A stretch of 64,000 nucleotides of DNA from Hyperoplus lanceolatus (GCA_026929865.2 CM049400.1:15037001-15101000); one strand, 5' to 3'; positions 36,874 to 49,829 are shown, counted from the stretch's first letter. The notes: generated by a model not told the origin, from the sequence alone. Made by a program: numbers and translations.

Positions 36874-39789
36874 ACTGTGTGCAGTATCGTGTTTCGCCGC
36901 GTCTTCAGAATCTAAATGTTAAGGGGCGCTGTTTCGCGCATTGTGAAATGCTCAATGAGAGGAGAAAAATGGGGAAGAAATGACAGCAACACAGCACCAC
37001 AGAATTACCAAAACTGTTAATAAAAATGTTTTTATTGGATGACAACTACAGCCTAAAAAACAGGGAAGCCTGGCTTCCCTTGGCCTCCGGGAGAAAACGC
37101 CACTGCAATCCACAGTTGAAAAGGACATATCCTAAACCAACAGTGTTAACAACATAAATTGAGATCCACAGTATGTCTTTCACCTGAAATTATGAATTAA
37201 TTTTAATATGTCTTGGGACTCTTGTTCCATCTTTGAAAAACGGCGCAATGACAACCCAGCGTATACAATTCTCTGTACATTGTATTGAACACTTTCATTT
37301 TACGATTTCACAGAAAACACATAATGTGCATTGTGCCAACATAAAAATAAGTGAATCATTCAAATCTTTAACTTTTAATTTTTGAATTTGTTTTTATTTC
37401 CTTACTATTTATGTCCTGCTCCCACAGTGATCTCTGCCGTGCTTCAAGGGCATATACGTAGCAACAGAACTGAACTTCCGCTATTTGTTCAATTTGTCTG
37501 GAAGTTCAGACATGTCTGTAATAAGAGCCGGGCAACCTGACCTCCTACTTTGCTTATCATTCTTACAGCCGCTTGTGAACATAAACTTATTTTGTTTTCG
37601 GGCACTTGCTGAAACTACTGATGCTGCTGTTCTCCTTGGGATGATGTTTTATTTCTCAACCATTTCCACAATTTTTGACCGACCCTGTGCAGACTTGTAG
37701 AAAGTAATTGTTTTTAAAATGTTGGCATTCATATAAAGAACAGTCCTCAATCCCATCAAACGTATCCTTGTTTTGATAAGATTTTGGAAATACTTTTAAT
37801 ATACCCTTTCTTTATTTAGACCAATGTTGACATTGACATAAACATTGTCGTCACTTAAAGTTATTTGAGGTTTTGAAAAAATCTTCCAATAGTGACATTT
37901 TTGGATGAAAGGTTTTGAAAACTTTATCTAAATGACACGTACAGTGGTTCTCACGTTTTTTTGATCCATAGCAAATTTTGAAAGGGATGTTGAGCAATTT
38001 CTCATTGAACAGAGCCAAACCCTCGGAAAGTTCAAGTAACACATTTTTTGAGAAATTATAAAATTAAACTCAACCTCAAACCAACCACCCGCCAGTGCCA
38101 AGTTGCTGCTTTGAAAATACAATTATGCATCCAGTAGCTAATGACCACAGTAATCTTGACCTTTTAAGAACTCACACCCTGTTGATTACCACATGCTGAA
38201 AAAAAGCATATTCATTCAAACTGACTGAAAAATGGACTAAGTGGGCTACAATAACTTAACACTTTTAAAAAACTGATAGTGATGGGTTCAGGGTTTATAA
38301 TAAGGAAACAAAACAGCTTTTTCACGTCCACACAAAGAAATTATGAGCTGATTCGGACAACACAAAGTATGATGTATGAATATTTGCAAGAGAAAATTGT
38401 GTATTGTGTGGAATTGTCCGAAAGAATAATAAATAAATAATTAATTAATTGGATCAGTGTAACTTTTTTATGGTTCATCTTGTAATGCCCGGCTTCACAA
38501 TGTGCATGAATCAACCCATTCGTGAAACCATGCTCTTTAGGAGTCTTTCTGCTGGCAAGCATTTTTTCTTATTCTTCAAAGCTTAATGATGTTACATGAA
38601 AAAGCACTTGCACTTCAAATCATTTGCTCCTTGGTGTTTATGCATCCTAAATTTTTGGACAATGTAAGTTGCAAAAAAACAAACAAGAGGAACAAAGAAA
38701 TAGAGTGAAACATAAAATACAATCATGTGTTTCCTTTTATTTGAATGCATTCACTGTGTCATAATTATATGAAAAACTTGTGAGATTTTATGACGTTTAT
38801 TGTTTCTAAATGTTGCAGCTGAAGCAGTTCAGCATAGTTAATGAAGTTTACGTATAGGCATGATTCTAGAAACTGCTGGGTAATATCCACTTGAATACAC
38901 TTACCGTAATTGACTTGGAATAACAATGTCAGCTAAGTATATTTAATGTAGTGGAATTACTTAATGCCTCATTCAAATCAAAACACAACGCAAACATTGA
39001 AGAGATGTGTTGCATCCCAGCATTGCCCAGCAGAAGTTACACAACACACTATCATTAGTTGATTATTTTTCATTTTGGCATCAACAATGGATCTCCATCT
39101 TGAAAAAGAAGAAACCCCTATCAGTCCAATTTTGAAAACCCAACCGCCTGCACAGTATTCACAGGTATATGCTGCTGGAGAACACTGAAATACCATATGC
39201 TTACACAGCTTGTCACTTTTCTTTCTTTATATTTCATTATCGGAGCAAAAATTGGTTATCGTCTTACTATATTATTGTTCACATTAATACATTTTCTTTT
39301 GTCACTTTTCTATGTTATTTTTAATTGAATTGAATTAGCAATACATTTAAAATAAAAAATATTGAAATATATTGAATTGGCATGACATGACATGACAAGT
39401 AATGCATAAATGAAAAGGAAATCAATACACTATTCTGTATTTTGTTTCAACTGATATCTTTCTTGGATTTATTTGTATATAGTAGGTGTTTTAATCACCC
39501 ATACAAATACATCAGAGAGACAAACATATTCAAACAGATGTTTCAGATGACTTGTCAACTATGAGAAAAAAATCATAATCCACAAATTATTTTCCCAGCC
39601 TCCATTCCACCATCTACCTTCATGAGCATGACTGGAGTGGGTGATAATATTTTCTGCACATGCCTGCCTTGGTACTTAAATTAAAGACCTTGCTTTAGTA
39701 AAGTGTGCATGCTATGGAGGTCTATAGCCGGACACATCCCAGCGTTCGTCATTGACTTCAAGCTTTTCATGTGATACATTTCTCCCTCA

Positions 39790-39894
<105 letters not shown>

Positions 39895-40740
39895 CCTCTT
39901 GTACATTTCTAGGATGGTAAAAAAGGAATGAGAGCAAAGAGCAAAAGAGAGAGGGAGTAAAATAAGACTGAGTAGGCTATTATAGGGGAAAGAGTATATC
40001 CCCTGGAGGAGGCGCAGGCTGAGATGGCATAAATGAGGGAAGCGTGGCGGCCATTCCTGTAGCCTCATTACAGTAATGGAGACCCATCCGTTCTGTCAAG
40101 GCCTCCAGAAAATCTTCTGCCACACAACTGGCTTTCTTTTTTCTGTGCTATCCCACATCAACAGTCCAAGAAAATACAGAACGTTGGGAGAAAATATTTA
40201 AAGCCGAGGCGCCTGCTGCCAGGTGTTGCATGAGAAGATTTGGATTTTGAAGGTGTATTAGGGTCTTAATAAGGGTCTCGGATTCCCTGTCAGGGTCTGT
40301 AATGTTCTGTAATGGTTGACTGTGTGGCCTCGGTAGGAGAATTGCATTACTGCATGCTTCTGGTAAAGATTGGTCTCACTGGTGGCTAAACTGCACTCAC
40401 CATGGCATTGGCAGTGAGAGGTGTACAGAGCGACAAGGTGCAGTCTGTTTTCCTTTTCATGCCGTAGTGTTCCAGGTGATGCTGTGTATTGTGAGATACT
40501 ATAATAAACAATACTACAAAAAGTTAATCTGCTGACTAAATAAACAAGGTTAAAAGGTCTGGAAAGTCATACAAAATAGTCAGTACTGCATTAGGCCTTA
40601 TAGCATGGTATTTTAAAGTTAGGTTGTTAGTAGTTGCTCAACATGCTCAAATTTCACTATAGATCATTTCACCACTGTAAAGAGTGACTTGTGATCTCAT
40701 GTGGGAAATATTGTAGATTTAAGACAAAAACTGAATGCAC

Positions 40741-41110
40741 AAAAACATACATGGAACTATATACATGATTTGATTTGACAAAACAAAATGAAAAGCATGG
40801 AAATACAACAAACAAAAATTATGTTGTCACAAAAAAATAAAAAATAAATAAAATAAAACAAATTATCTGTATTGCTGAGATATGCCTGAAAAGGAGCAGG
40901 AAGAAGTATACACTTATTTAATCCTACCCCTTTTCCATAGTAAAAAAATTAAAAATAAAAATATTTATTAAATTAAAAAAATAAGAATATTTATTATATT
41001 CGCTTCTCTTAATCCATATATCCTCTGTACAATTGGCGATACTATATTTGCCATTTACGAACTGTACATACATACATACAACTTAATATACTTATAACAT
41101 TTTTTACACA
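40741..41110. repeat. A/T-rich retroposon-like tail
   Basis: Runs of AAAATAAA flank the block CCTGAAAAGGAGCAGGAAGA, then TTATTTAATCCTACCCCTTTT, which recurs in teleost genomes as a retroposon 3' region. CATA repeats near 41068-41080 follow. Family and limits cannot be fixed by eye. Confidence 0.35.
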
Positions 41111-41927
41111 TGCACTTTGTTCATTATAATGTATATAATATGTGTGTTTCTGTTTTGTTCCTGTGTGTGTGTGTGTGTTTCCTGCGAGGCATATATTATT
41201 CATTTGTTAATTAATACATCTGTCTGCTCCACCAGACACCAGATTTCTTAATGAAATAAAATAAAAACGTGTTTGAGAAAACCTTAAAGAAATGCTCGAG
41301 CCGTGATCCTTACACAAGGCCATTACAGACAGATGTGGTTATTTACCGCCCCAACTGTGTCATTTACTCATTAATTACTCATGCACCTGCAAACTATCAA
41401 CAGCAATTAGACTGTATCTCAATCTTCGTCATCAACCCTGGGAAGGTAATCAATACTTATTTAGATTTAAGCACCACAAACGTCAAAGTGATTCACAATA
41501 TGGGATGAAAAAAAAACAACCACAGGGCAACAAGCAAACACTAAATGTTGCATATAAAACAAAACAATACACCTGATTACGCATCTGACTGACTTATTGA
41601 AAGTTCTAAGTGTGTAGACGGTTTAAGATTACGTGCACTCAGTTTCATGTTTTTCATGTTGAATTGTTTTGCATATCAGATGCAATGTCCCAAAATTTCT
41701 TCTCTCTTGTATTTTTCCACTTTCCACTTAACCATACCAGGCTGAGCTTGCTCTGAAACATAGTGTCTACAAATCATCTGACTCTTACAGTAAGTATGTT
41801 TGAGGTGTACACTCTTGCAACACTTTCTTTTACAAGTAGACATTCATAAGTGGGATTGTATTTACAGTATTGTATATCATTTGTGTGCTTTGGAGGGATG
41901 ACGTCTGTATTGTCAGGCAGCAGTCCT

Positions 41928-41951
41928 TCTCTCTCTCTCTCTCTCTCTCTT
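41928..41951. repeat. (CT)n microsatellite
   Basis: Short CT array. The frames through it are not genes. Confidence 0.9.
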
Positions 41952-43184
41952 TGTAAACAGATGATTACTGTGCTGTGTAACTTTTCACAGTTCCCTACTC
42001 CCAAGGACACTATGTGTAAACCTTTGGGGAGTAGATATCAACAGTGCACATACGACCCTGAAGCTACCTGAAAAAAACAACTGCCCTGATCCACTTATCC
42101 ACTGTATGTGATAATAAATGCAGCTCTCTTCACTCAACAGCACTGTTTTGAAGCACCACCATTAGCATTAGGTCGTAAATGTCTTACAAAATTAGTCACA
42201 GATATCAGACCGACATATGAATGAATATGTGTGCACGATTGCTTTAATGTATACCTTTAATGCTCCACCATTCAACACGGCTGCAAAGATCAAACATCAT
42301 ATTTGCCTTCTAATGTGTCCGCCATCTGATCTGATAAATGAAATGTTTTATCCATTTATCCCTCTTTCGTTTCAGGAGGAAGTAGAGAAGACAACCCAAA
42401 CCTCCTTCTATGTTTTTAAGTCAGGTTAATATTGAGGAAGCCCATAATATCACCTGTACAGTAGGTACCTGTTTATGTATAAGTTAAACATTATATACCC
42501 TTGGAGAAATAATTCAGGCTGTAGGCTGTTAGTGTCCCCTCCCAGCCTATCCGTACCTCTTCTCACTACTCTACCCCACACCTCCTCTCTCCGGTCCTCC
42601 AGGCTTGCCGTACGATTTCCATACTCTGTTCACATTCCTTACAGTGTAGCATTATCATCAATAGTCATTTGGGAGAGGGCTGCTTTCCACACCGCCGGAT
42701 GCAATGAAGATTCATAGCCACCATTTCAAAAGGGGTTGGGGGGGAGATGTACGGAATGAGGGTGAGATAGAAATTGTGCACATACACCACTGGCTGTTGG
42801 GTTACTACTGTTTGGCCTTGCATGTCGAGTGAGGTGTATGGGGGAAGGCCTGGGATGACAAATGTTCAGAAGTGTAAATGAGTATCTGGTAATCTTTGGA
42901 AGACAGCGAGGAGAACGCGAATGTCATGGCAATGCTGTGCATTACAATATGTCCTGCACACAGCGTTGTGAGCTTTTCTGTGTGCAATAGAGATTCAATA
43001 GCTGCAGAAAAACAATCAAAGCTGTTCAAACCTCAAATCGACCTGCAGCATATCCAGGTGGCAAATGCGACACATGTTAAGGTATGCTTGTGTTTATATG
43101 TTCATATGTGGATGATTTGCAGTTTAAAAAAGCTATAACACGCAGGTAATTAAGACTGAATCCGACCCAAGCAAAGGCATTCAT

Positions 43185-43265
43185 GACTATAAAAACATTG
43201 TGGTCTCGTTGAAGGTCTCGTTTGCTGTTAGAGATCATTTGTGATTATCAGAGGAAATGTGAGAC
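43185..43265 (+). repeat. Fragment of the TTAA MITE family
   Basis: The stretch with TCTCGTTTGCTGTTAGAG and GTGATTATCAGAGGAAA matches the right subterminal part of the element at 51895-52785 (52690-52745). Only about 80 bases survive. It lies just left of the hAT-like element that starts at 43332. Confidence 0.5.
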
Positions 43266-43331
43266 TTATGTAGGTGTTTTAATTACAGATGTAATGGCGA
43301 GAAATGGGTGGGCATGCTAATGTTATTATCA

Positions 43332-45298
43332 CAGGGCTGCCAAGTTTCACCAAAAGTTTGGAGTGACATTTTTTGGCCGAGGGACCCAAAACCGTGTCCT
43401 CTTTCCCACCCAATAATTTTTGCTAGTGACCTGCATGTTCACATACTGTTCATAATAAATCAGAAATAAAAGACAATTGGAAAATGTGATAAAACATCAA
43501 AAATCTTATTAAAATAAACAAATTCATGAATTGCAAAGTCGTAGGACAGATTTTAATTAAACATTGGGTGTGGACATATTGTAAGTGGGGGTCTGGGGTT
43601 CCCCCCCAGAAAATTTTGAGCATTAAACACTTAATTTACTGCATTCTGGTGAATTTTATGAAGCAATGTGTGCCTTTTCTGCATTCATTTTTATGTAAAG
43701 TAAAAGAGAACATTCACGGTTTCGCTGACACAAATTTAATTGAATAGCCTACAATGCATGTGTAGTGCTTTCAAAAATCTCCTGTAGCTTATTGTTAAAA
43801 CATTTGGTTAAACTGTAATAAAGGTAATTATTCTATATGTATTCAACATTGTATGGGTTATCCAATTATCCAATTTCAATTCACCATTATTATATTAAAT
43901 CTATGACACTTGATGTCTTCTCAGAACATATTTTTCCCACAGTAACTTCTAAGCTTAGTTACTCAATACATTCATTCAATTAATGTTGACAACATTTTAG
44001 AACAAAAATGTGTTGGTGTGTCAACCAGCCCAATAACATAATGCAAAACAAGCTTGAATATATCAAGTGAAGTGACTGATTTGAATTAAGGTGTTCTTAC
44101 CTCTTTGTTCATTTAATACCAGCGTCCTTGTTGTCATTAATTTTCCATATAATTTGAACAAAGGGCGGGACTGGGAGGCGGCGGTCTTTTATTAGTTTTG
44201 TAGTGTAACGCAGGGGGGCGTGGCCGTGGTGGTTTGCCAAGTGACTGCTGCGGCTACGGGCTGCACACAGTCATGGATATTTCTTTATGGCTGTGTTCGG
44301 AACGCCATACTAACGTCCTACTCATACTCATTTTGACTTCAATTTGAGTATGTGACGGTTGGGTATGCAAGTTTGGGTATGCGAGAAATTCCCGGATGAG
44401 TACTAACTTCCGGGAAGATTTTGGGTATGAATCGATTGTATACTTTTCCTACTCAACCGCCCCACAATGCACTGGGTCAATTCTACCCGCCCAGGAAAAT
44501 TAAATATTTTCGAGCAAGTTGCTAGGCAACAACATTGTTTGGGGTCCGCGATCAGACAACTGTACGTGCAGTCAGTCATTCATAAACTCTTACAATAGAT
44601 AAGAGATGAAGATAAATACCTAACAACATTAGAGTCACTAAGTGAAATGAGTGATGTGAGTCTGATAGTGGAGAGAGATCAGAACAGATCGCTGTTCCAC
44701 ACAACGTGGCTCGTCCAGCTCAACTGACAGACAGCTGAGTGCTGTCGATGATGAGCCGGACAGAGAGCGTCGGAGGGATCCTCCGCCTCAAAACATAATT
44801 ATAAAACATGAGGTCTAAAACACAGATGATGAACACAGGACTGTAAAAATCTAGTTCAATATCTAACCTGTAGAGGGCGGTTATACACTAAACAGCGTCT
44901 TAACTGCCTGAATCTTATAAGAAGAAGAAGAAATTCTTCATTGCTTGAGTATACTTCAGCTTAAAACGTTTCGGCGCAACTCGCATACACAATCGATCTT
45001 TTTGTAGAGAGTATGCAGTATATAGATGGTGAGTATGTAGGATGTAGGACACTAGTATGGCGTTCCGAACACAGCCTTCATGTCCATGCCATGGACCTAT
45101 AAACAAACCGCGCGTGCAGAAAGCATGGCAGAAAGAGGATGTCACGGAACTCAATCCGTTTAGCTTTTCAAAATAAGACTTTCAAAGTAAAAGTACCAAA
45201 AAAAAATATATATATATATATTACGGGGATTCATTTCTCTGCGTGAGAAATTGATTTGCGTGTGTCTCACGGCCAAAGTGGGAGACTTGGCCGCTCTG
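43332..45298. mobile_element. hAT-like element, CAGRGCKGCCAAGT ends, 5-bp target duplication
   Basis: The left end CAGGGCTGCCAAGTTTCACC and the complement of the right end (CAGAGCGGCCAAGTCTCCCA) are inverted repeats. The flanks carry the direct repeat TATCA (43327-43331 and 45299-45303). The ends resemble a fish hAT group with 5-bp duplications. The interior is non-coding and includes the nested element 44289-45076. Confidence 0.7.
44289..45076. mobile_element. Nested TIR element, GGCTGTGTTCGGAACGCC ends
   Basis: It has 24-bp perfect terminal inverted repeats beginning GGCTGTGTTCGGAACGCCAT and continuing imperfectly to TCCTAC. Possible degenerate target duplication CTTTATG/CTTCATG lies at the borders. 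The interior is 788 bp and non-coding. It belongs with the element at 36466-36873. Confidence 0.75.
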
Positions 45299-45812
45299 TA
45301 TCAGATTACATCAGAAGGAACAAACACAATGTTTGATGCATTCCTTAGACTTAAGCTATTGTGGTTTTGGTTTCGTTAGAAATGACATAACTATCCAATT
45401 TGTGTACCCAGTATCGCTGTGCAAAACAATATAGCAATAGTTAGGGTTAGCTATCATTGCTAAGCTAGGACTGAAAAATCATTGTTTAGGGGAGGGATTT
45501 AGGGAATGGCCAGGTGCCCGTAGAATAACAATTTGACATAGAACACTATATCTCTATACTTGTTAGTTGGTACAATTATTTTGTAAAAACCCAGCATTTC
45601 ACCATTGACCAACCTTAACCCTTAATTCCTACCTGCCACATTAATTGATACCATGTATAATCCCTGGTCGCCTTTTTATCTCGCCCTCAGCTTTTAAATT
45701 GTTTTATATTTCTTACTGGACCATGCTCTTTGCAAATGTCATATAATATAAGTTCATGGACTGTTTGTGCCAGGGTGGCAGTGTTTGTGGGAGAGAGTGA
45801 GAGACAGACAGA

Positions 45813-45813
<1 letters not shown>

Positions 45814-45879
<66 letters not shown>
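45814..45879. repeat. (CA)n microsatellite
   Basis: About 33 uninterrupted CA units preceded by GAGAGAGACAGACAGAC. Confidence 0.97.
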
Positions 45880-46151
45880 CTAATGAAGAGAGTGTGTTAG
45901 TTTTATTAGGGTACGTGCATGAGTGTTTGGGGAATGAATTATGACCAGCTTTCAACAGATGTTTTACAGTGTGTGCTGCGTAAGTGCACTGGACTGTCAG
46001 AGTGCTTTATCATTCAGTATTTTCCGTAAATGCAAATATAGAGCCTGAAACTTAAGCATTTTCACTCCATGTCCCTGTCTTTTGAGGATCCTTCATTAGC
46101 ACACCCGAGGGGATTGGAGGGAAGTATACTAGTAAACATACTTCGGTTGGG

Positions 46152-46174
46152 CACACACACACACACACACACAC
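46152..46174. repeat. (CA)n microsatellite
   Basis: Short pure CA array in otherwise single-copy sequence. Confidence 0.9.
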
Positions 46175-47244
46175 TTAATACTTACTGCCTCCAGAGAGAA
46201 AAATAGAGAAAAAAAGTGAATAATCAAACGCTAAAGAGGTAATTTACTTGGGTAATGACCTCTCATTGCTGCTGCCGATTAAATATGAGGCATGGTGATG
46301 GGCCCTGATAAGAGAAACGTGAGCTTGATTCTTCAGTTATCTCCCCCTACCATCCTTTTTTCCCGACGCTGGCGTAGCATGCAGATGAAATCCGAGACCC
46401 TCAATAAAGAGTCAGGTCCAGCCGTCTAATAAATCTATCAGTGAGCTGAACACTGTATTATGGTTTCAATGGGTCTATGAGGTGTTGCGTAAATCAAAGT
46501 GTGAGGCCGCCTATCCAACTGCAAAGATGTGGATCTGTGCAAATTGGAGGTCTGTGCGATCAAGTCAACTTTTCTCTACGGAAAATGAAGATGAGGAGCC
46601 ATGCAGTCTTGTCTTTGATCTGCCTCATACAAAATGGGGAGCATATGTGGTGGTCAGCTGTGTTAACAGATATATCCCCCAATATAATATAACAGTTAGA
46701 GTAAGGTCAGTTAGAGGATTCAAACAAATGCATGGATGTTCTGAAAGACCAAAAACAGCAGGGTATCTGTTTTATTTTTATTTTAAAGGGCTTGGAACAA
46801 TGTGTTGCAGTATTTTTATATCCTCTGGGGAGCTATACAGTACACAGTTTATTCTGGTCATCTATGCTGCATTGACATGATTTGCCTCTTCACAGGGCGA
46901 GAGAGACCGGTGGGATTCCACCTTTTGACAACCTGATTTGATTTTGTCAAATGTGTGTCGTCGTCGTCCCCAGAGTCGGCCCAAGCTTTCATGGGGCCCT
47001 AATCGGAATTCGATCAGGGGCCCCCTCCAATGTTAGTGCTGGCCAAATGATTGACTTTTGTCGAATGTCATTCACACACCCAGGGTTTTTTGCTATTGTC
47101 TCCAATGTCTAGCTGGCTGAAACTATTAGCCAACCGAGATCCCGACCCTCCTAGGGGGGTCAGGGGGTATGTCCCCCCGGGAGATTTTTTTTACCTTTTT
47201 AAAATGAAATGCATGAATCTGGTGCACTTTGAGAGGAACATTAA

Positions 47245-48264
47245 GGGTGTATTCACACATGCTGTGTTTAGTTCGGTTGAAACGAACTCAGGTGCACTTC
47301 CACCCTCGGTGCGCATCTTTCAGACAGGTGTGAATACAGCAATCGCACTCGGGGGCGGACCAAACAAACGCTCCGAGACCCAGCTGAAGAGGTGGTCTCG
47401 ATGCGCTTCGAAACGCACTCTGCTGCAGTTCGTTTGTGGTGTGAATTTGGCCGGACTCGATCCGACCCAATTGCAGGAAGCACTGCGCCTTTTCTTTCTT
47501 TTCTTTTTTAATAAATCGCCATCAGCTTCACATTATGGGAAAGTGTTGTTGTCACCATTGTTAGGAAGATTAGTGGTGGTTTGACCGGGAGCCCCGAGCG
47601 AAAATATTACATTTGATAATGACGCGTGCGGATCAGCGATCAGATGGAGAGGAGCGTCTTCCGTAGCGTACAGTGCCAACAGGTTCACGCTGCGCTTTGC
47701 ATGAAGTGTGTGTTTTTATTGTTCTTCCCAACGGGACCGTCAATACTATCCCCGTGTCAGTTTGGTGCTGAACTGCGCCGAACTGACACCCAGCTGATAC
47801 ACAGCTAAATCAGCTGTGTTTCAGTTTGAGCCTATTCTTCACGCGAGCCGCGCGTCCAGCAGGAAAAATACAGTAAAAATGATGTTTCACATCGTAGGCT
47901 AGAAGCCACATAACGTGGCATTGACATGGGGCTACATATTATAACCATATGAAACAATAATAATTTGATGTGTTTCTTCTTTATTTATAGGCTAGATGTA
48001 GGCATTTTTATTATTTTTAACCCCATATTATATCAATGATATATTTCGCAGTTTTTACTTCGTTCTTCCTGCTTCTCTCCACCCCAGAATGTCTGTCCAA
48101 TGAATGAATGACTTCAGATCACGTGTGGTTTTGCTTCGTAATGCTGGTTCACTTGCAAAAGGGGCAATATGAAAGTGGACCACACCAACAAAAAAAAATA
48201 AAAATTCTATTTGGTCTGGACCAAAGCAAGTGAACTAACGGACTTTCCATGTGTGAATACACCC
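47245..48264. mobile_element. Nested TIR element with GGGTGTATTCACACATG ends
   Basis: It has 17-bp perfect terminal inverted repeats (GGGTGTATTCACACATG) flanked by TAA on both sides (47242-47244 and 48265-48267), which fits a 3-bp TWA duplication of the PIF/Harbinger type. Internal TTCGGTTGAAACGAAC and GGTCTGGACCAAAG motifs are seen. It is 1,020 bp and non-coding. Confidence 0.75.
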
Positions 48265-48360
48265 TAAGAGGCTAAATCTGAGGAATTTTGTGTGAAAAAA
48301 ATAATTTGGATACACTGGGTCTGATGAATTAGAAGCTATTGAAGAAAGACACATGGATTT

Positions 48361-48896
48361 TTATTAGAAAAATAACTCTAATTTGTATGATATTATAGCC
48401 AACCACATAATATTACATTACTCTTATATACTCAACTAATAATCAAATACAATTATAACGTGACCTAAATGTTCTCATTTCAATACAGAGCAGGGAGTGG
48501 AGAAAGGAGGAAAGTCTCAGGCCTTAGAAGAAAGTTGGTGGATGGTACAGACCTGACTCATCCCAATTATTATAGATAAGAAGTAAATAGCCAGGGTTAG
48601 GAGCATAGTTTCACTTTTCGGGAAAAGACGACGAGGTCAGGATTGGTCAGAGAAAACGCATGGCAACGAGATCAACCAATCAATAAACATTGTCAAGATA
48701 TGATAAAAGACTCTACTGTAGAGAGAGAACTTCACTTTTTTTCACTTTACTTTTTTGTCCTGTCAAGATTGCTTGCATCACCTGTTCTGTGATATCACTT
48801 CATTAAAACATCGCTCTTGAGAACTTTGAAACTTTTTCCTGTCATATTTTTTCTTCCATATATCCGAATAAACGAACACGGTTTTTTATTGTTATT
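48361..48896 (+). repeat. LTR-like repeat, copy C, nested in a hAT element
   Basis: It shares with copies A and B the start TTAGAAAAATAACTCTAATT, the GCATCACCTGTTCTGTGATA block, and the CCGAATAAACGAACACG end. It lies wholly inside the hAT-like element 46971-49262, so it inserted after that element. The poly-C tract of the other copies is not retained, and the flanking duplication is not clear. Confidence 0.55.
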
Positions 48897-49386
48897 ATTT
48901 TCCATAAAAATATTAATTTAGAATAAAATATTATGGAGGGTCCTCTGGGTTGGGCTTGGAGCTCATTTTCTTTTAATAAACTCAATACACAATGTATATG
49001 GACGTGATCAGTTAACCTCGGATTACCTCCCAGATTAACTGATTCAATTATTAGGTTTAATAACTATCCAGACCAAAACGTTGTAACGTCCTATTCCTTT
49101 TTTCATGGATGATAACTTACATTTGCATGATGTTGATATCAAACACACAAACTAAAAAAAATAAAAATAATCTATCTTTCTTGTTTTTGGGGGGGCCCCC
49201 CTGGCGGTCAGGGGCCCTAAGCGACCGCTTGGTTCGACCGCTTATGCCTCGGGCCGGCTCTGGTCCCCCCCATGCCGAGCTCGGGCCAGCTATTCATGTC
49301 TCCTGTGCTACCTGTTCATCATGTTTGACTCAGTGAAAAGCAGAAGAAGAATGCATGAGAAGAGCAGTTTGAGGATAGTGAGAGGT

Positions 49387-49426
49387 GGGGGGGAAAGGGG
49401 GTGGGGCGGGGCGGGGCGGGGCAGGG
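49387..49426 (+). other. G-rich tract with G-quadruplex potential
   Basis: Successive runs of four or more G separated by single C or short A/T spacers (GGGGCGGGGCGGGGCGGGG) satisfy the usual G4 pattern several times over. It lies in single-copy sequence between the hAT-like element and the Tc1 element. Confidence 0.7.
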
Positions 49427-49775
49427 TTGGCGAGTGGACCGGATCAAGTCTATCACAGAGAGTCCTGTCAGTGAGAGACGGTTTTATCATCCCTGGCATC
49501 TCAGCGTGCGGCCACTAATCTGGTGTAACTTTCTCTTTCTCCCCCCTCCTCCGCCCCCATCCCTCCCACTCATTCTCTATCACTTTGTTTTCCCTGTCTC
49601 CCCTCTCTGATGGGGCCTGTTCTGTCAAATCCCCGGGCAGTTTGCATTGAATATCAATGAATCTGTCTCTATTAAGCCCTCATACTGTATGTATGAAGGT
49701 GTAAGTGAAGCGAAACCACAGCCCGATGTAGGCTGAGCTGCAGCAATGCCTCTGGTAAGGCACTAGCCTTTTCTG

Positions 49776-49829
49776 GTGAGTTACTCCGGAGAGTTGGAAA
49801 GCGTGAGTTACTCCGGAGAGTTGGAAAGC
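49776..49829 (+). repeat. Two perfect tandem copies of a 27-bp unit
   Basis: GTGAGTTACTCCGGAGAGTT... is repeated exactly twice, head to tail (49776-49802 and 49803-49829). Each unit contains the palindrome CTCCGGAG. Confidence 0.9.

Larger units (their letters stand above)
32217..37105. mobile_element. Non-autonomous hAT element carrying nested insertions
   Basis: The ends are CAGTGGCGT and ACGCCACTG, with a perfect 8-bp target duplication CAATCCAC (32209-32216 and 37106-37113), the hallmark of hAT transposons. GGAAGCCAAG-type subterminal motifs occur near both ends. The 4.9-kb span contains a tandem duplication of about 325 bp, a retroposon tail, a long solo LTR with a MITE inside it, and a TIR element at 36466-36873. 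No transposase coding is visible. Confidence 0.82.
45304..46970. other. Single-copy sequence, no gene recognised
   Basis: Contains two CA arrays. 46230-46490 looks non-repetitive and could be conserved non-coding sequence. The overlapping frames at 46477-46880 have no recognisable domain. Confidence 0.45.
46971..49262. mobile_element. hAT-like element, CAGAGYCGGCCC ends, with two nested insertions
   Basis: The ends CAGAGTCGGCCC and GGGCCGGCTCTG are inverted with one mismatch. Both are followed inward by GGGGCCCTAA-type blocks. The 8-bp flanks GTCGTCCC and GTCCCCCC match at six of eight. Inside lie the TIR element 47245-48264 and LTR-like copy C (48361-48896). No transposase frame is visible; the longest frame crosses a nested-element border and is chance. 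Confidence 0.74.

Noticed and set aside
47051-47584. 177-codon open frame
   Set aside because: It crosses the border of the nested element that starts at 47245, so it cannot be an ancestral coding frame.
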